A stretch of 64,000 bases of DNA from JAEUIX01 sp964611125 (GTDB lineage Bacteria > Planctomycetota > Phycisphaerae > Phycisphaerales > UBA1924), in NCBI GenBank assembly GCA_964611125.1, contig CAZSZO010000005.1, positions 62,001-126,000 of the forward strand. The letters run 5' to 3'. Positions 8,921 to 17,836 of this stretch are shown here, in pieces (positions within the stretch are counted from its first letter, which is position 1; each line of letters opens with the position of its first letter). The translations under genes were made by a program, and so were the position numbers. Under the pieces are notes generated by a model, which was given only the letters and a program-made list of their open reading frames with translations, was not told the origin of the DNA and ran no database searches.

Positions 8921-11900
8921 TCACGGCGCCGAGCTCCCCGATCGATCCAGCCCTGACTCGGCAAGCCGGCTGAGGGCCGCCAGATCGACCGGGAAGGGGT
9001 CGGGCGGCGGCGACTCGTGCAGCCGCAGCGACCCGCCGATCTGCAGCGCCACCCGCGCCGCCCGGCGGGCCCCCCCCGCCGCCAGGGCCGCCAGGCTCAG
9101 CGCCAGCGTCTGGTGCGCAAAGAACGAATCAGCCGTAAAGAACATCCGGTGCCGCTGGAAGATCGCGATCACCTCCTGCGCGCCCGCCGCGGCCTCGGCG
9201 TGGCGGCCCAGGGCCCTGAGCACCTCGGCCCGGCCCATGCCGAAGGCCCCGACCGATCGCGACACACCCAGCTCGCGCATCACGCCGATCGCGTGCTCGA
9301 AGCACGCCAGGGCCTCAGGCAGGGCCCCGCGGCGCACCAGGGCCGAGCCCCGGTTGCCCTCCACCCGGGCCGCGTTGACCCGGTCGCCCAGGTCGCTGAA
9401 CAGCGCCTCGGCCTGGGCATGAGCCGCCAGGGCCCGCTCCACCTCACCCGCCGCCTGGAGCGCGTTGGCGAGGTTGCCGATCACCCGCGCGCAGGTGCCC
9501 CCGTCGCCGATCTCGCGGCACAGCCGCTCCGCCTCGCCAAAGCACGCGATCGCCCCCGGCAGGTCCCCCTTCTGGCGGCGCAGTCGCCCCCGGGCCGACA
9601 CATTGGCGATGATCCCCGGGATGTTGTGCCGGCCCCGGTTGATCGCCTCCGCCCGGTCGAGGCACGCCAGCGCCGCATCGGCCAGCCCCCGGCTGATCAG
9701 GATGTTGGTCCGCGAGAGCAGGTTGCGGGCCACGCCCAGCGCGTCACCCTGGGCCTCGTACAACGCCTCCGCCCGGTCGTGCAGGGCCAGCGTCTCATCC
9801 AGCGCGCCCGTCACGCGCCGGGCCTCGGCGAGGATCGTCACCGCCTCCGCGATCGCCAGCTCATCGCCGGACGCCTCCGCCCGAGCCACCGCCTCGCGCG
9901 CCAGCCGCTCGGAGGCCTGATAGTCGCCCACTGACTCCTCGGCCCGCGACAGCGCGCTGAGCAGGCGGGCCCGCAAGGCCGGTGCGACCGAAGCCTCTCC
10001 GGCGGGAGGAGGGGCGGGCGCGGTGGGAGCGCCGGAGGAGGGGGAGGTGGTCGCGCTCGCGGCGGCCCCGCCGCCCATGGCCGCGAGGACCGCCTCCAGC
10101 GGCTGACGCCGCTGCCGCCCGACGCCCCGCACCAGCAGCACCCCCGCCACGGCCAGGGCGAGTTCGCCGGCCTGTGAAAGCCGCCCGAGCGTGATCATGC
10201 GCTCGATCGCCGCGAGGATGTTGTCCTTCTTCTGCTCCAGCCGGTCGAGCGCCTCGAGCATGCGCGGGCCCACCCGCAGCCCCTCCCACTGGCGGGCGTA
10301 GCTCGCATAGCACTGGGCGTGCCTCACCTGCAGTTCCGGCGGGGGCGGCCAGCGGGCTTCGCCAAACTCGCGCACCGAGCGGAACATGTGCAGCCGCACC
10401 CCGAAGGGCGACTCGCGCGACGTCAGGAAGCTCTTCTCGCGCAGCATCTGCACCGCGTCAAGCGGGAACGGCGCATCGGGGAACGCCGCGAGATCGATCA
10501 CCGCCTCCGCCGACTCCAGCGAGAACCCGCCCCGGAAGACGCACGCCTGCTGGAAGCACGCCTTCTCCCAGTCGCTCAGCAGCTCGTAGGACCACTCAAT
10601 TGCGGCCTGGAGCGTCTGGTGCCGCTCGGGCAGGTCGCGCCGCGACGAGCGCAGCAGCTGAAATCGCTGCGCCAGCCGCTCAACCATCTGCCGCGGCGTC
10701 ATGATGCGGATGCGGGCCGCGGCGAGCTCGATCGCCAGGGGGATCCCGTCCAACTCGGCGCACAGCGTCATCACGTCCGGCGCGTTCTGGGCCGTGAGCG
10801 CAAAGCCCGGGCTCGCTTCCCGGGCCCGCTCGACAAACAACCGCACCGAGTCGTACGAGCCCGCCGAGGCCGCCTTGTCCTGGTCGAGCAGCCGCCCCTC
10901 GCCCGCCCGGGGCGGCACGCTGAGGGCCCCCAGGCGGTGCTCGCGCTCGCCCGCCAACCCCAGCAGCGACTGGCTGGTCACCAGAAACTTGGTCTTCGGC
11001 GCCCGGCTCATCCACAGCCCGACCGTCGCCGGGGCGTGCTGCACGACCTGCTCGAAATTGTCCAGAATCATCAGGAGCGGTTTGCGGTGCTCCAGCACGT
11101 TGGCCACCAGCCGTTCGGGCCCCTCGACCCCGCCGCCGCCGCCACCGCCACCGCCACCGGTGAGCTGCATCCCCAGCGCCTGGGCCGCCCCCGAGGCGAT
11201 GTCCTCAATCGTGCGCGCCCGCGCCAGGTTGGCGACCCACACGCCCCCGGGAAAATGCTCGAGCAGCACGTTTCCCAGCCGCAGCGAGAGCCGCGTCTTG
11301 CCCGTCCCGCCAGGACCAGACAGCGTGACCAAGCGCGTCCCCTCATCCAGCAGCAGGGCCGACAGCTCGCTGATCTCCTGCTCGCGCCCCACAAAGCTCG
11401 AAATCTGGTAGGGCAGATTGGTCGGCAGGCTCGTCAACGTCGCGATCGGCGGAAAATCCCGCACCGGCAAGCGCGGCGAGATCACCTGAAAGATCCGCTC
11501 CGGCGAGTCGATCCCCTTCAATCGGTGATCACCGAGATCCGCCAGCTCCACGCCTCCCCGGATCAGGGCCAGGCGGTCGCGGATGCGCTCGCAGGTCGAG
11601 CGCCCGATCAGGATCTGGCCGCCGTGCGCGGCGGACTCAACGCGGGCCGAGCAGTTCACCATGGGCCCGAAGTAGTCGACCCGGCCCGTGCGCGGGTCGA
11701 CCTCGACAATCGGCTCGCCGGTGTGGACGCCGACGCGCACCAGCAGATCCCCGACCGACGCCGGCCAGGCGGTGGCGGAAAACGACTCGAGCGCATCGAT
11801 CGAGAACCGCACCGCGTCGAGTGGATCGGCGAAAGCGATCATGAACGCGTCACCGACGGTCTTCACCTCGTAGCCGCGATGCTCCTCGAGGGCCTCGCGC

Positions 11901-12070
11901 ATGAGGCGGTTGTGCAATTCGAGCACCGGCGCGAACCGGTCACCCAGCTTTTCCCAGAGGCTGGTGGAGCCCTGGATGTCCGTAAAGACAATCGCGACCG
12001 TCCCTGTCGGGTGAGCGGGCTCGGGCGACGGCGCCGGTGTGGGCCCGGGTTGGCTCCGCGGTTGGTCCAT
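8921..12070 (-). CDS. Class III nucleotide cyclase / STAND ATPase / TPR signalling protein
   Basis: This 1049-residue cytoplasmic protein starts with a class III cyclase domain: metal Asp in FTDIQGS (D31), Lys70 and the second metal Asp in VGDAFM (D74), and VNCSARVES with the catalytic-type Arg143. The key residues look intact, so it should make cAMP. An NB-ARC-like STAND ATPase follows, with P-loop SGPGGTGKT (251-259) and Walker B LLMILDNFEQ (about 330). About 400 residues of TPR-type helical repeats complete it (repeated AxACLDRAEAI- and AxACFGEAERL-like units). A run of ten glycines, encoded by CCN triplets, sits between the P-loop and Walker B. The architecture resembles bacterial cyclase-AAA-TPR regulators that sense protein ligands. 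I chose ATG 12070 because the in-frame region upstream overlaps a hairpin and tandem repeat and lacks coding character. No ribosome site is obvious. Confidence 0.88.
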   Translation of the reverse strand: MDQPRSQPGPTPAPSPEPAHPTGTVAIVFTDIQGSTSLWEKLGDRFAPVLELHNRLMREALEEHRGYEVKTVGDAFMIAFADPLDAVRFSIDALESFSATAWPASVGDLLVRVGVHTGEPIVEVDPRTGRVDYFGPMVNCSARVESAAHGGQILIGRSTCERIRDRLALIRGGVELADLGDHRLKGIDSPERIFQVISPRLPVRDFPPIATLTSLPTNLPYQISSFVGREQEISELSALLLDEGTRLVTLSGPGGTGKTRLSLRLGNVLLEHFPGGVWVANLARARTIEDIASGAAQALGMQLTGGGGGGGGGGVEGPERLVANVLEHRKPLLMILDNFEQVVQHAPATVGLWMSRAPKTKFLVTSQSLLGLAGEREHRLGALSVPPRAGEGRLLDQDKAASAGSYDSVRLFVERAREASPGFALTAQNAPDVMTLCAELDGIPLAIELAAARIRIMTPRQMVERLAQRFQLLRSSRRDLPERHQTLQAAIEWSYELLSDWEKACFQQACVFRGGFSLESAEAVIDLAAFPDAPFPLDAVQMLREKSFLTSRESPFGVRLHMFRSVREFGEARWPPPPELQVRHAQCYASYARQWEGLRVGPRMLEALDRLEQKKDNILAAIERMITLGRLSQAGELALAVAGVLLVRGVGRQRRQPLEAVLAAMGGGAAASATTSPSSGAPTAPAPPPAGEASVAPALRARLLSALSRAEESVGDYQASERLAREAVARAEASGDELAIAEAVTILAEARRVTGALDETLALHDRAEALYEAQGDALGVARNLLSRTNILISRGLADAALACLDRAEAINRGRHNIPGIIANVSARGRLRRQKGDLPGAIACFGEAERLCREIGDGGTCARVIGNLANALQAAGEVERALAAHAQAEALFSDLGDRVNAARVEGNRGSALVRRGALPEALACFEHAIGVMRELGVSRSVGAFGMGRAEVLRALGRHAEAAAGAQEVIAIFQRHRMFFTADSFFAHQTLALSLAALAAGGARRAARVALQIGGSLRLHESPPPDPFPVDLAALSRLAESGLDRSGSSAP

Positions 12071-12171
12071 GCTGCCTGGTGCATTATCGCAGCCAGGCCG
12101 CACGAAACGTGGGGCGGGGGGGACGGGGGCGGGGGGGGCCGATCCTGGGGGACTTAGCCCCCGGCCGAAGA

Positions 12172-12199
12172 CGCCGGGCCCTCCTTCAAGGGCCCGGCG
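12172..12199 (-). terminator. Hairpin between the PEP-CTERM gene and the cyclase gene
   Basis: An 11-bp perfect GC-rich stem (12172-12182 with 12189-12199, six-base loop) lies 50 bases past the stop of the minus-strand gene at 12249. It has no real U tract (TCTTC follows). It probably terminates that gene or stabilises its 3' end. Confidence 0.45.
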
Positions 12200-12205
12200 C
12201 ATGAG

Positions 12206-12229
12206 CAAGTACATGGCCAAGTACATGGC
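12206..12229. repeat. 12-bp tandem repeat, two copies
   Basis: CAAGTACATGGC is present twice head to tail, just downstream of the PEP-CTERM gene's stop and beside the hairpin at 12172-12199. Function unknown. Confidence 0.7.
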
Positions 12230-12248
12230 CAGATGACTGGCGGCGAAC

Positions 12249-12902
12249 TCAGCGCCGGCGGCGGAGGGCGCCCAGGGCCCCGCCGGAGAGCAGCAGCATC
12301 CCCGCCGCGGGGCTGGGGACGACCGTCACGCCGGCGTTGCTGGCATCAGGGGCGAAATCGCTGATCGCCGCGTTGCCCACAACCGTCGAGACGCGGGGCC
12401 ACAGGTTGAACGAGTACCCCGTCGACAGCAGCCCTCGCGACGGGAAGAGCGAGAGCGGCAGCGCCGCCGAGGAGATCGTGTTCCCGGAGATCAGCACCGA
12501 GCCCGCAGCGAGGGGGGTGCTGGTGGCGCCGACGATGTCGTTGACCTGTCCGGTGCCGTCGGGCCGGAGGATCAGGACCAGGTCAAAGGCCACCCCGGCG
12601 CCGACCGAGGGCGTACCGCCCACGAACCGCTCGGTCCCCGCGCCGCGGTTGAACCCGAACACGTAAAAGCCGCCCGTGGTCGTGCCCACCGCGCCGCCCA
12701 GCGTCGCGGTGACCGACAACGTGTTGTTGGTCGTGTTCACGAACGCCTCGGTGCTCAGCACATCGAGGTCGAGCCCCCGGGGACCGGTGTAGGTCGCCAG
12801 GAAGTCACTGGCGGGGTCGATGGCGGGCACGGCGAGGGCCGGCGTCGCGGCGATCAGGGCGGACGCGGTCAGGCCCAACGAAGTCACAAGCTGGCGGTTC
12901 AT
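12249..12902 (-). CDS. Secreted protein with PEP-CTERM-like sorting tail
   Basis: The start ATG at 12902 has AGGAGAG eight bases upstream. The 217-residue product has a signal peptide (LVTSLGLTASALIAATPALA) and a beta-rich body with no recognised catalytic motif. It ends in VPSPAAGMLLLSGGALGALRRRR: a Pro-containing motif, a hydrophobic helix and an Arg cluster. That is the tripartite form of PEP-CTERM sorting signals, processed by an exosortase in other diderms; VPSPAA replaces the usual VPEPAS. No exosortase gene is in the window. A second protein of this kind lies at 28608-29417. Role at the cell surface or in extracellular matrix is inferred only from the tail. Confidence 0.82.
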   Translation of the reverse strand: MNRQLVTSLGLTASALIAATPALAVPAIDPASDFLATYTGPRGLDLDVLSTEAFVNTTNNTLSVTATLGGAVGTTTGGFYVFGFNRGAGTERFVGGTPSVGAGVAFDLVLILRPDGTGQVNDIVGATSTPLAAGSVLISGNTISSAALPLSLFPSRGLLSTGYSFNLWPRVSTVVGNAAISDFAPDASNAGVTVVPSPAAGMLLLSGGALGALRRRR

Positions 12903-13217
12903 CAGTCTCTCCTGTGGAGGTGGCGGACGACATCCCCCGCGCGAAGGACAACGGTCCAGGGCGGGGGACGCCGGGGCAATGCCGGTGGAAACCGGCGGGC
13001 GCGGCGATGCAGACGACCGTCGCGCCCCGGGGGGAATGTCGGCCAGCCCGCGCGCCATTGCACCGGCCGCGTGTAACGGCGCTCAGACCGCGCACAGACC
13101 GCGCTAAGGCTGTGGGTACGCCTGAGGATGCGCCAAACGAAAGCGAGCGAGCCCTCGGGGGCTCGCTCGCTGGGTGTCAATCCGCATGATCGGGCGACCA
13201 ACCCGCAGGAACGGCGA
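12903..13217. other. Intergenic region upstream of the PEP-CTERM gene
   Basis: These 315 bases hold the terminator of the upstream minus-strand gene (13132-13171). The rest should contain the promoter of the gene starting at 12902, but I find no convincing -35/-10 pair. No coding frame is supported. Confidence 0.5.
13132..13171 (-). terminator. Rho-independent terminator of the heme-binding protein gene
   Basis: A perfect 13-bp stem (13142-13154 with 13159-13171, loop TCGG) is followed on the minus strand by TTTCGTTTGG. It begins 46 bases after the stop codon at 13218. Confidence 0.85.
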
Positions 13218-15413
13218 TCAAAGCCCGGAGAAGCCCGCCCTCGGGAACTTCACATAGGGCAGCCGCAGGAACCGCGTGCCCGTCAGGAAGACCCGATCGG
13301 CCCTCGCGATGTTGGAGCCGAAACGCTGGAAGTCGCCCGCTGAACCCGGCAGGAACCCGCCCGCGCCTGAGAACGCGACGGTATCGTCCTGCTCGATGCC
13401 GTCGCCCGAGATGCCGATCCCGCCCACCAGCACGCCGGTGTTGGTGGTGGTATCGAGCTTGTAGAGCGGAACGCCGCCCGGGAAGATCTGCATGCCGTTG
13501 GCCAGCGTGCGGCCCGGGAAGCTCAGCGGAGCGAGCGGGTTGCCGCCCACCACATCGTCGGCTTCACCGGCATTGAGGGCTGGACCAAAAGACACACGGC
13601 TGGGCACCAGCAGACCGCCGGAACCCGGGATCGCAGCCACCAAGGGGCTGGTGGTGAGCGGGCGAGCGCCCACGCGATTGGTGAAGAAATCGGTCAGGTT
13701 GGTCCCCTCGTCGGGACCGCCACCCGGGCCGTAGGTGAACAGGAATCGCACGGTGTTCTGCAACAGCGTGTCGGTCTGGATGCCTGTGTTGAACGGGCTG
13801 AAGACGTTGGTCGCTGCGAGCGGCGACGGCCCGAAGGCGCCCAGCGGGCCCCGCGGCGAGGCGCCGCGGGCGGTGAACGGGATGCCGTCAGGCAAGTTCG
13901 TGCGGGCCAGGAAGCCGATGGTGCGCTCACCGAAGGCCACCGAGCCATCGAGGTTCAGGCCCACCAGTCCCATCGCGGTGCCGTACTTGGCGAAGACCGA
14001 GACTGCCGGGGCCGGGGGGCTGACGTTGGCCAGGATGGCCGAGGCGCTGGCTCGGGTGGTGGTGGCCCCAAGGCTGAAGAACAGGGCGCTGCGGGCCTTC
14101 TGGAGCGACACATCCATGCCGAAGACCGGGGCGTCGGGCGAGCGGTAGTACCCCAGCAGGTTGCCGTCGATATCCACGACGCTCACGTTCACCTGCGAGA
14201 TCAGCGGCCGATCGCGCCGGATCATCGCACGCAAGCGGCTGTTGATGTTGTGGGCGTTGAACAGGGCCCGCTGCACGTCGGTCGCCGTGAGCTGCTGGCT
14301 GACGACGGCCCCGGCGCCATCGGGGTCGTTGGCGGCCCCGGCCACGGTGTTGAGCACGGCGCCGGTGTCGAAACCGTTCACGGTCTGCCCGCGCACGCCG
14401 TTGTAGAGGATCTCAGGCCCGCCTGCCGGGTCGGTCAGGGGGACGGTGGTGTACATGCTCGCCTGGGCCGCGCGCGGGCTGAAGAGGATCGCCAGCCGAC
14501 CAGCCCCTGATTCGGTGGTCAGGAACGTGTTGCTGGTGCCCGCCGCGAACGCGGTCGCCACGGGTGGCGCGGCGTAGGCATAGGCCAGACGAATGCCACC
14601 GACGAAGATATTGTCGGCGCGAATGAACCCGGGCGGTGCGAAGCCGTTCGGGCCCGAACCCTGCCCCGCGAGAGCGATCAGTTCTTCGTTGCTGGGCGTG
14701 CCGAAGGCCTTGATAGTGTCGACGGTGTAGGTCCCCGTGTCCGCCGTGCGGGTGTCGTTGCATTCAACGCCGATGCCGCCCCGGCACTGACCCGACGCGT
14801 CATACAGCGGCAGGCCGCCCGAATCGGCCGAGAGACCCAGCGGCAGACGGTTGAAATCGCTGGTGGGGAGCGAGGAGAACTGCACGCCGAAGAGCGGCCC
14901 GGAAGGCTGCAGCGTGACCCTGGGCGGGAAGTTGGGCTGAACGATGAACGCCGCGGTGCGCGTGCTGAAGGCGTTTCCGGCCGTCGAGAGGTACGCGGCC
15001 GTCCCGGCCTTGGTGGTGGCCGTCAGCGATGTCGCGACCCGGGCGCCGCCGCCGTTGGGGGTGGTCACGAACAGATCCTCGCCTGTGGGGTAAGTCACGG
15101 CCAGGCTGCTCGTATCCAGTCCTCCGGCCCCGCCGCCGCGGATCACGCTGGTGGTGGGAACGCTGCGGGCGGCGCCGAGGCCGTCGGTCGTGGTGTCGGT
15201 CATGCGGACGCACGCGAGGATGTTCCCCTCGCGGTCCATGACGGAGATCGTGGCGTTGATCCGCAGCGCGTTGGCCCGATTGATGGCCCGCCGCACGATG
15301 TCCTCCACTTGATTCTGCGACAGCGGCTGGGCCAGCACGCCCCCGGCGGCGAGCAGAACACCCGCAAGGCCGGAGACGACGGGCAGCGAACGGGCGAAAC
15401 GGTGACTTGGCAT
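13218..15413 (-). CDS. Secreted protein with two HbpS/GlcG-type heme-binding domains
   Basis: The ATG at 15413 follows GGAGGGG and opens a signal peptide (LPVVSGLAGVLLAAGGVLAQ). The 731-residue product carries two diverged copies of the HbpS/GlcG fold. Copy one has VEDIVRRAINRANAL and ISVMDREGNILACVRM, with its second half GLPLYDASGQCRGGIGV. Copy two has VQRALFNAHNIN and VSVVDIDGNLLGYYRS, ending with GGVPLYK and LVGGIGISGDGIEQDD. HbpS-type domains bind heme or sense it outside the cytoplasm; the usual protein is a single domain of about 150 residues, so this is a long tandem form with large insertions. It is transcribed away from a barrel and a decaheme lipoprotein gene, which makes a role in heme or redox handling in the envelope plausible. 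It could also be a stress-related surface protein; the heme ligands cannot be assigned by eye. Confidence 0.78.
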   Translation of the reverse strand: MPSHRFARSLPVVSGLAGVLLAAGGVLAQPLSQNQVEDIVRRAINRANALRINATISVMDREGNILACVRMTDTTTDGLGAARSVPTTSVIRGGGAGGLDTSSLAVTYPTGEDLFVTTPNGGGARVATSLTATTKAGTAAYLSTAGNAFSTRTAAFIVQPNFPPRVTLQPSGPLFGVQFSSLPTSDFNRLPLGLSADSGGLPLYDASGQCRGGIGVECNDTRTADTGTYTVDTIKAFGTPSNEELIALAGQGSGPNGFAPPGFIRADNIFVGGIRLAYAYAAPPVATAFAAGTSNTFLTTESGAGRLAILFSPRAAQASMYTTVPLTDPAGGPEILYNGVRGQTVNGFDTGAVLNTVAGAANDPDGAGAVVSQQLTATDVQRALFNAHNINSRLRAMIRRDRPLISQVNVSVVDIDGNLLGYYRSPDAPVFGMDVSLQKARSALFFSLGATTTRASASAILANVSPPAPAVSVFAKYGTAMGLVGLNLDGSVAFGERTIGFLARTNLPDGIPFTARGASPRGPLGAFGPSPLAATNVFSPFNTGIQTDTLLQNTVRFLFTYGPGGGPDEGTNLTDFFTNRVGARPLTTSPLVAAIPGSGGLLVPSRVSFGPALNAGEADDVVGGNPLAPLSFPGRTLANGMQIFPGGVPLYKLDTTTNTGVLVGGIGISGDGIEQDDTVAFSGAGGFLPGSAGDFQRFGSNIARADRVFLTGTRFLRLPYVKFPRAGFSGL

Positions 15414-15720
15414 AAACGACCCCTCCAACATTGGGCTGGTGCGAAGCGCGTGCGGGAACGCATCCGGAGACTCACAGAGCCTACTGCGCGGCCTCGGCGC
15501 CTGCACGACAGCGCAGGGCGTGGAAATCGCCGGGATGACCGTCCCGTGAGCGGCTGGGAGCGGCCCGGCCAGCCGTCGGCTGACCGGTTTCGCCGTTTTC
15601 AAACTGAGACATGTTCTCAGACGCGATTGATCTCCAGCGACAGTGCACACCGCCGCAAGCGCATTGCAGCCGGCGGGGCAGTTGTGTAGTCTCCCGCCCT
15701 TCGTCTGGAAGGGTCTCAGC
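15414..15720. other. Divergent promoter region between the heme-binding gene and the barrel gene
   Basis: This 307-base region must hold promoters for both units. It contains a 17-base palindrome at 15604-15620. A possible plus-strand promoter reads TTGCAG (about 15663), 17 bases, then TAGTCT, shortly before the ATG at 15721; I rate it weak. No coding frame is supported. Confidence 0.5.
15604..15620. promoter_or_regulatory. Candidate operator palindrome
   Basis: CTGAGA-CATGT-TCTCAG is a perfect 6+6 inverted repeat with a five-base centre. It lies mid-way in the divergent region, about 100 bases before the barrel gene and 190 before the heme-binding gene, a typical spot for a shared dimeric regulator. 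No regulator has been assigned. Confidence 0.45.
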
Positions 15721-17676
15721 ATGACGCAACACACCGTTCGTGGGATCTCGTTGTCGGAGTCATCTCGCCGGGGCCTGGCGCTGGCGCTGCTTGCGCTGGC
15801 GGGCTCCGCCTGCACGCTGCTCGCGGCCCCCGCGGCCGACGGCGGTGCGGCGCAGGAAAGCGCGGCGCAGCCTGACAAGGCCGCGGAGCCGCCGGCTGAG
15901 GAGTCGACCGGCGGCCGTCGCCGGCGGGCCGAAGCCGCGTCGGAGAAACCCCCGGAGGCGGCGGCGCCAATGGTCCCGGTGATCACCGATGAGATCAGGG
16001 GCTTTGACGATCCGCAGGCCTTCACCGGAGAGAACCTGACGCTCCCGCGGCGCGTCTTCAGGCCTGACGCAGTGCTGGCGTCGCCCGACCGCTGGCGCAT
16101 CGGCTGGCCCACCTGGGACCGCTACGGGCGCGGCGGCGATCTGGACGAGGGGCTGGGCATGAGCGTCAACCGCTCCGATGTCGCCTATGCCCGCGGCTCC
16201 GCCATCAACCCCTATGACCGCAACGTCCTCAAGGGCGACTACCCGATCATCGGTAACGACATCTTCCTGCTGGCTCAGGCGACCTCCGACACCCTGTTCC
16301 TCTACCGCAAGAACATCACCCCCTCGGGCAACGCGGCGCAGCAGAACAACTCCTTCGACCAGTTCAAGGACGGGCGCGGGACGCTCTTCAACCAGAACTT
16401 CTTCCTGACCCTCGAACTCACCAAGGGCTACACCGCCTTCCGCCCGGTGGACTGGGCCATCAAGGTGACCCCGGCGTTCAACATCAACGACCTCAACATC
16501 AAAGAGAACGCGACCAACATCGACCCGGGCAAGGGCGATGAGCGGTACGACACGTTCTCCACCCTTCAGGAGGCGGTGGCCGAAGTCCACCTGGGCGACC
16601 TCAGCGAGTATTTCGACATCCTTTCGGTGCGCGTGGGCCGCCAGCTCTTCAACTCCGACTTCCGCGGATTCATCTTTAACGACCTCTCCGACGGCGTCCG
16701 CCTCTCGGGCAACGCCCAGGCCAACCGGATCCAGTACAACGTCGCCATCTTCAACAGCCCCGAGAAGGACACCAACTCGGGCCTCAACGAGCTCAACTGG
16801 CGCTCCCAGCAGGTCTTCATCGCCAATGCCTATATCCAGGATTGCTTTTTCCTGGGGTACACGGTGCAGGGATCTTTCCACTGGAACCACGACACCAGTG
16901 ACGAGCGCTTCGACACCAACGGCTTCCCCGTGCGGCCCGACCTGATCGGCGACAACGCCGTGCGCTCGCTCGACGCGTATTACGTGGGCCTTGCTTCCGA
17001 CGGCCACATCGGGCGTTTGAACGTCAACACGGCGTTCTACTACGCCTTCGGCACCGATGAGCGCAACCCGATCGCGGGGCGCGAGGTCGACATCTCGGCC
17101 TATATGGGCGCTATTGAGCTGTCAGTCGACTTCGACTGGCTCCGGCCCAAGTTCTCCTTCCTCTACGCCAGCGGCGACGAGGACCCCACCGACGGCACCG
17201 GCGGCGGCTTTGACGCGATCTTCGACGACGCGACTTTCGCCGGCGGGCCCAGTTCGTTCTATCAGAACCAGTCCGTGCGCCTGTTCGGCGTGGGTCTCAA
17301 CCAGAACCGCTCGTTCCTCAACACCCTCAAGTCGAGCAAGCTCGAGGGGCAGTCGAACTTCGTGAACCCCGGCGTGATGCTGTTCAACGTGGGTCTCGAC
17401 GCCGAGATCACCCCCACGCTGCGCACGAGCTTCAACGCCAACGCGTTGTTCTTCTCCGAGGTTTCGTCGCTGGAGTACGTGACCAACCAGTTCGGCATCT
17501 CGAGCGAGCTGGGCTACGAACTCAACCTGCTGGGTCAGTACCGCCCGCTGCTCAACAACAACGTCATCATCACCGCCAGCGGCTCGGTGTTCTTCCCGGG
17601 CTCGGGCTTCCAGGACGTCTACGGCGACAACGACACCCTCTACCAGGCGTTCGTCGGCCTCACGCTCACCTACTGA
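15721..17676 (+). CDS. Outer-membrane beta-barrel (porin-like) protein
   Basis: The ATG at 15721 has GGAAGGG upstream and opens a signal peptide (ALALLALAGSACTLLAAP). After an Ala/Glu-rich segment, the 651-residue product alternates short polar and aromatic strands (YTAFRPVDWAIKVTPAFN, AYYVGLASDGHIGRLNV, TAFYYAFGTDERN) and ends with LYQAFVGLTLTY, a C-terminal aromatic residue typical of the outer-membrane insertion signal. No heme motif is present. The stop is 160 bases before the decaheme lipoprotein gene on the same strand, with no terminator between them, so they probably form an operon. By analogy with porin-cytochrome conduits it may hold a multiheme protein in the outer membrane, but it is not recognisably MtrB. 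A simple substrate porin remains possible. Confidence 0.75.
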   Translation: MTQHTVRGISLSESSRRGLALALLALAGSACTLLAAPAADGGAAQESAAQPDKAAEPPAEESTGGRRRRAEAASEKPPEAAAPMVPVITDEIRGFDDPQAFTGENLTLPRRVFRPDAVLASPDRWRIGWPTWDRYGRGGDLDEGLGMSVNRSDVAYARGSAINPYDRNVLKGDYPIIGNDIFLLAQATSDTLFLYRKNITPSGNAAQQNNSFDQFKDGRGTLFNQNFFLTLELTKGYTAFRPVDWAIKVTPAFNINDLNIKENATNIDPGKGDERYDTFSTLQEAVAEVHLGDLSEYFDILSVRVGRQLFNSDFRGFIFNDLSDGVRLSGNAQANRIQYNVAIFNSPEKDTNSGLNELNWRSQQVFIANAYIQDCFFLGYTVQGSFHWNHDTSDERFDTNGFPVRPDLIGDNAVRSLDAYYVGLASDGHIGRLNVNTAFYYAFGTDERNPIAGREVDISAYMGAIELSVDFDWLRPKFSFLYASGDEDPTDGTGGGFDAIFDDATFAGGPSSFYQNQSVRLFGVGLNQNRSFLNTLKSSKLEGQSNFVNPGVMLFNVGLDAEITPTLRTSFNANALFFSEVSSLEYVTNQFGISSELGYELNLLGQYRPLLNNNVIITASGSVFFPGSGFQDVYGDNDTLYQAFVGLTLTY

Positions 17677-17836
17677 TCCGCAGTTCGCCCGGCCCAGAGA
17701 ATGCAGGAATGCAGCTTCTCGGCCGGCTTCGGATCTCACCCGCCTCGCGTTTGCTCGTGCTTGCTCCATCGTGCCCCCCCCGGGGCGGAATCGGCTTGCC
17801 GATCCGCTCCTCTGACTCCCGATCTGGAGATCGATC

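Noticed and set aside
10319..12157. Open frame of about 612 codons antisense to the cyclase gene
   Set aside because: The minus strand encodes intact cyclase and ATPase motifs here; the plus-strand translation is Arg/Pro/Gln-rich and matches no family pattern.
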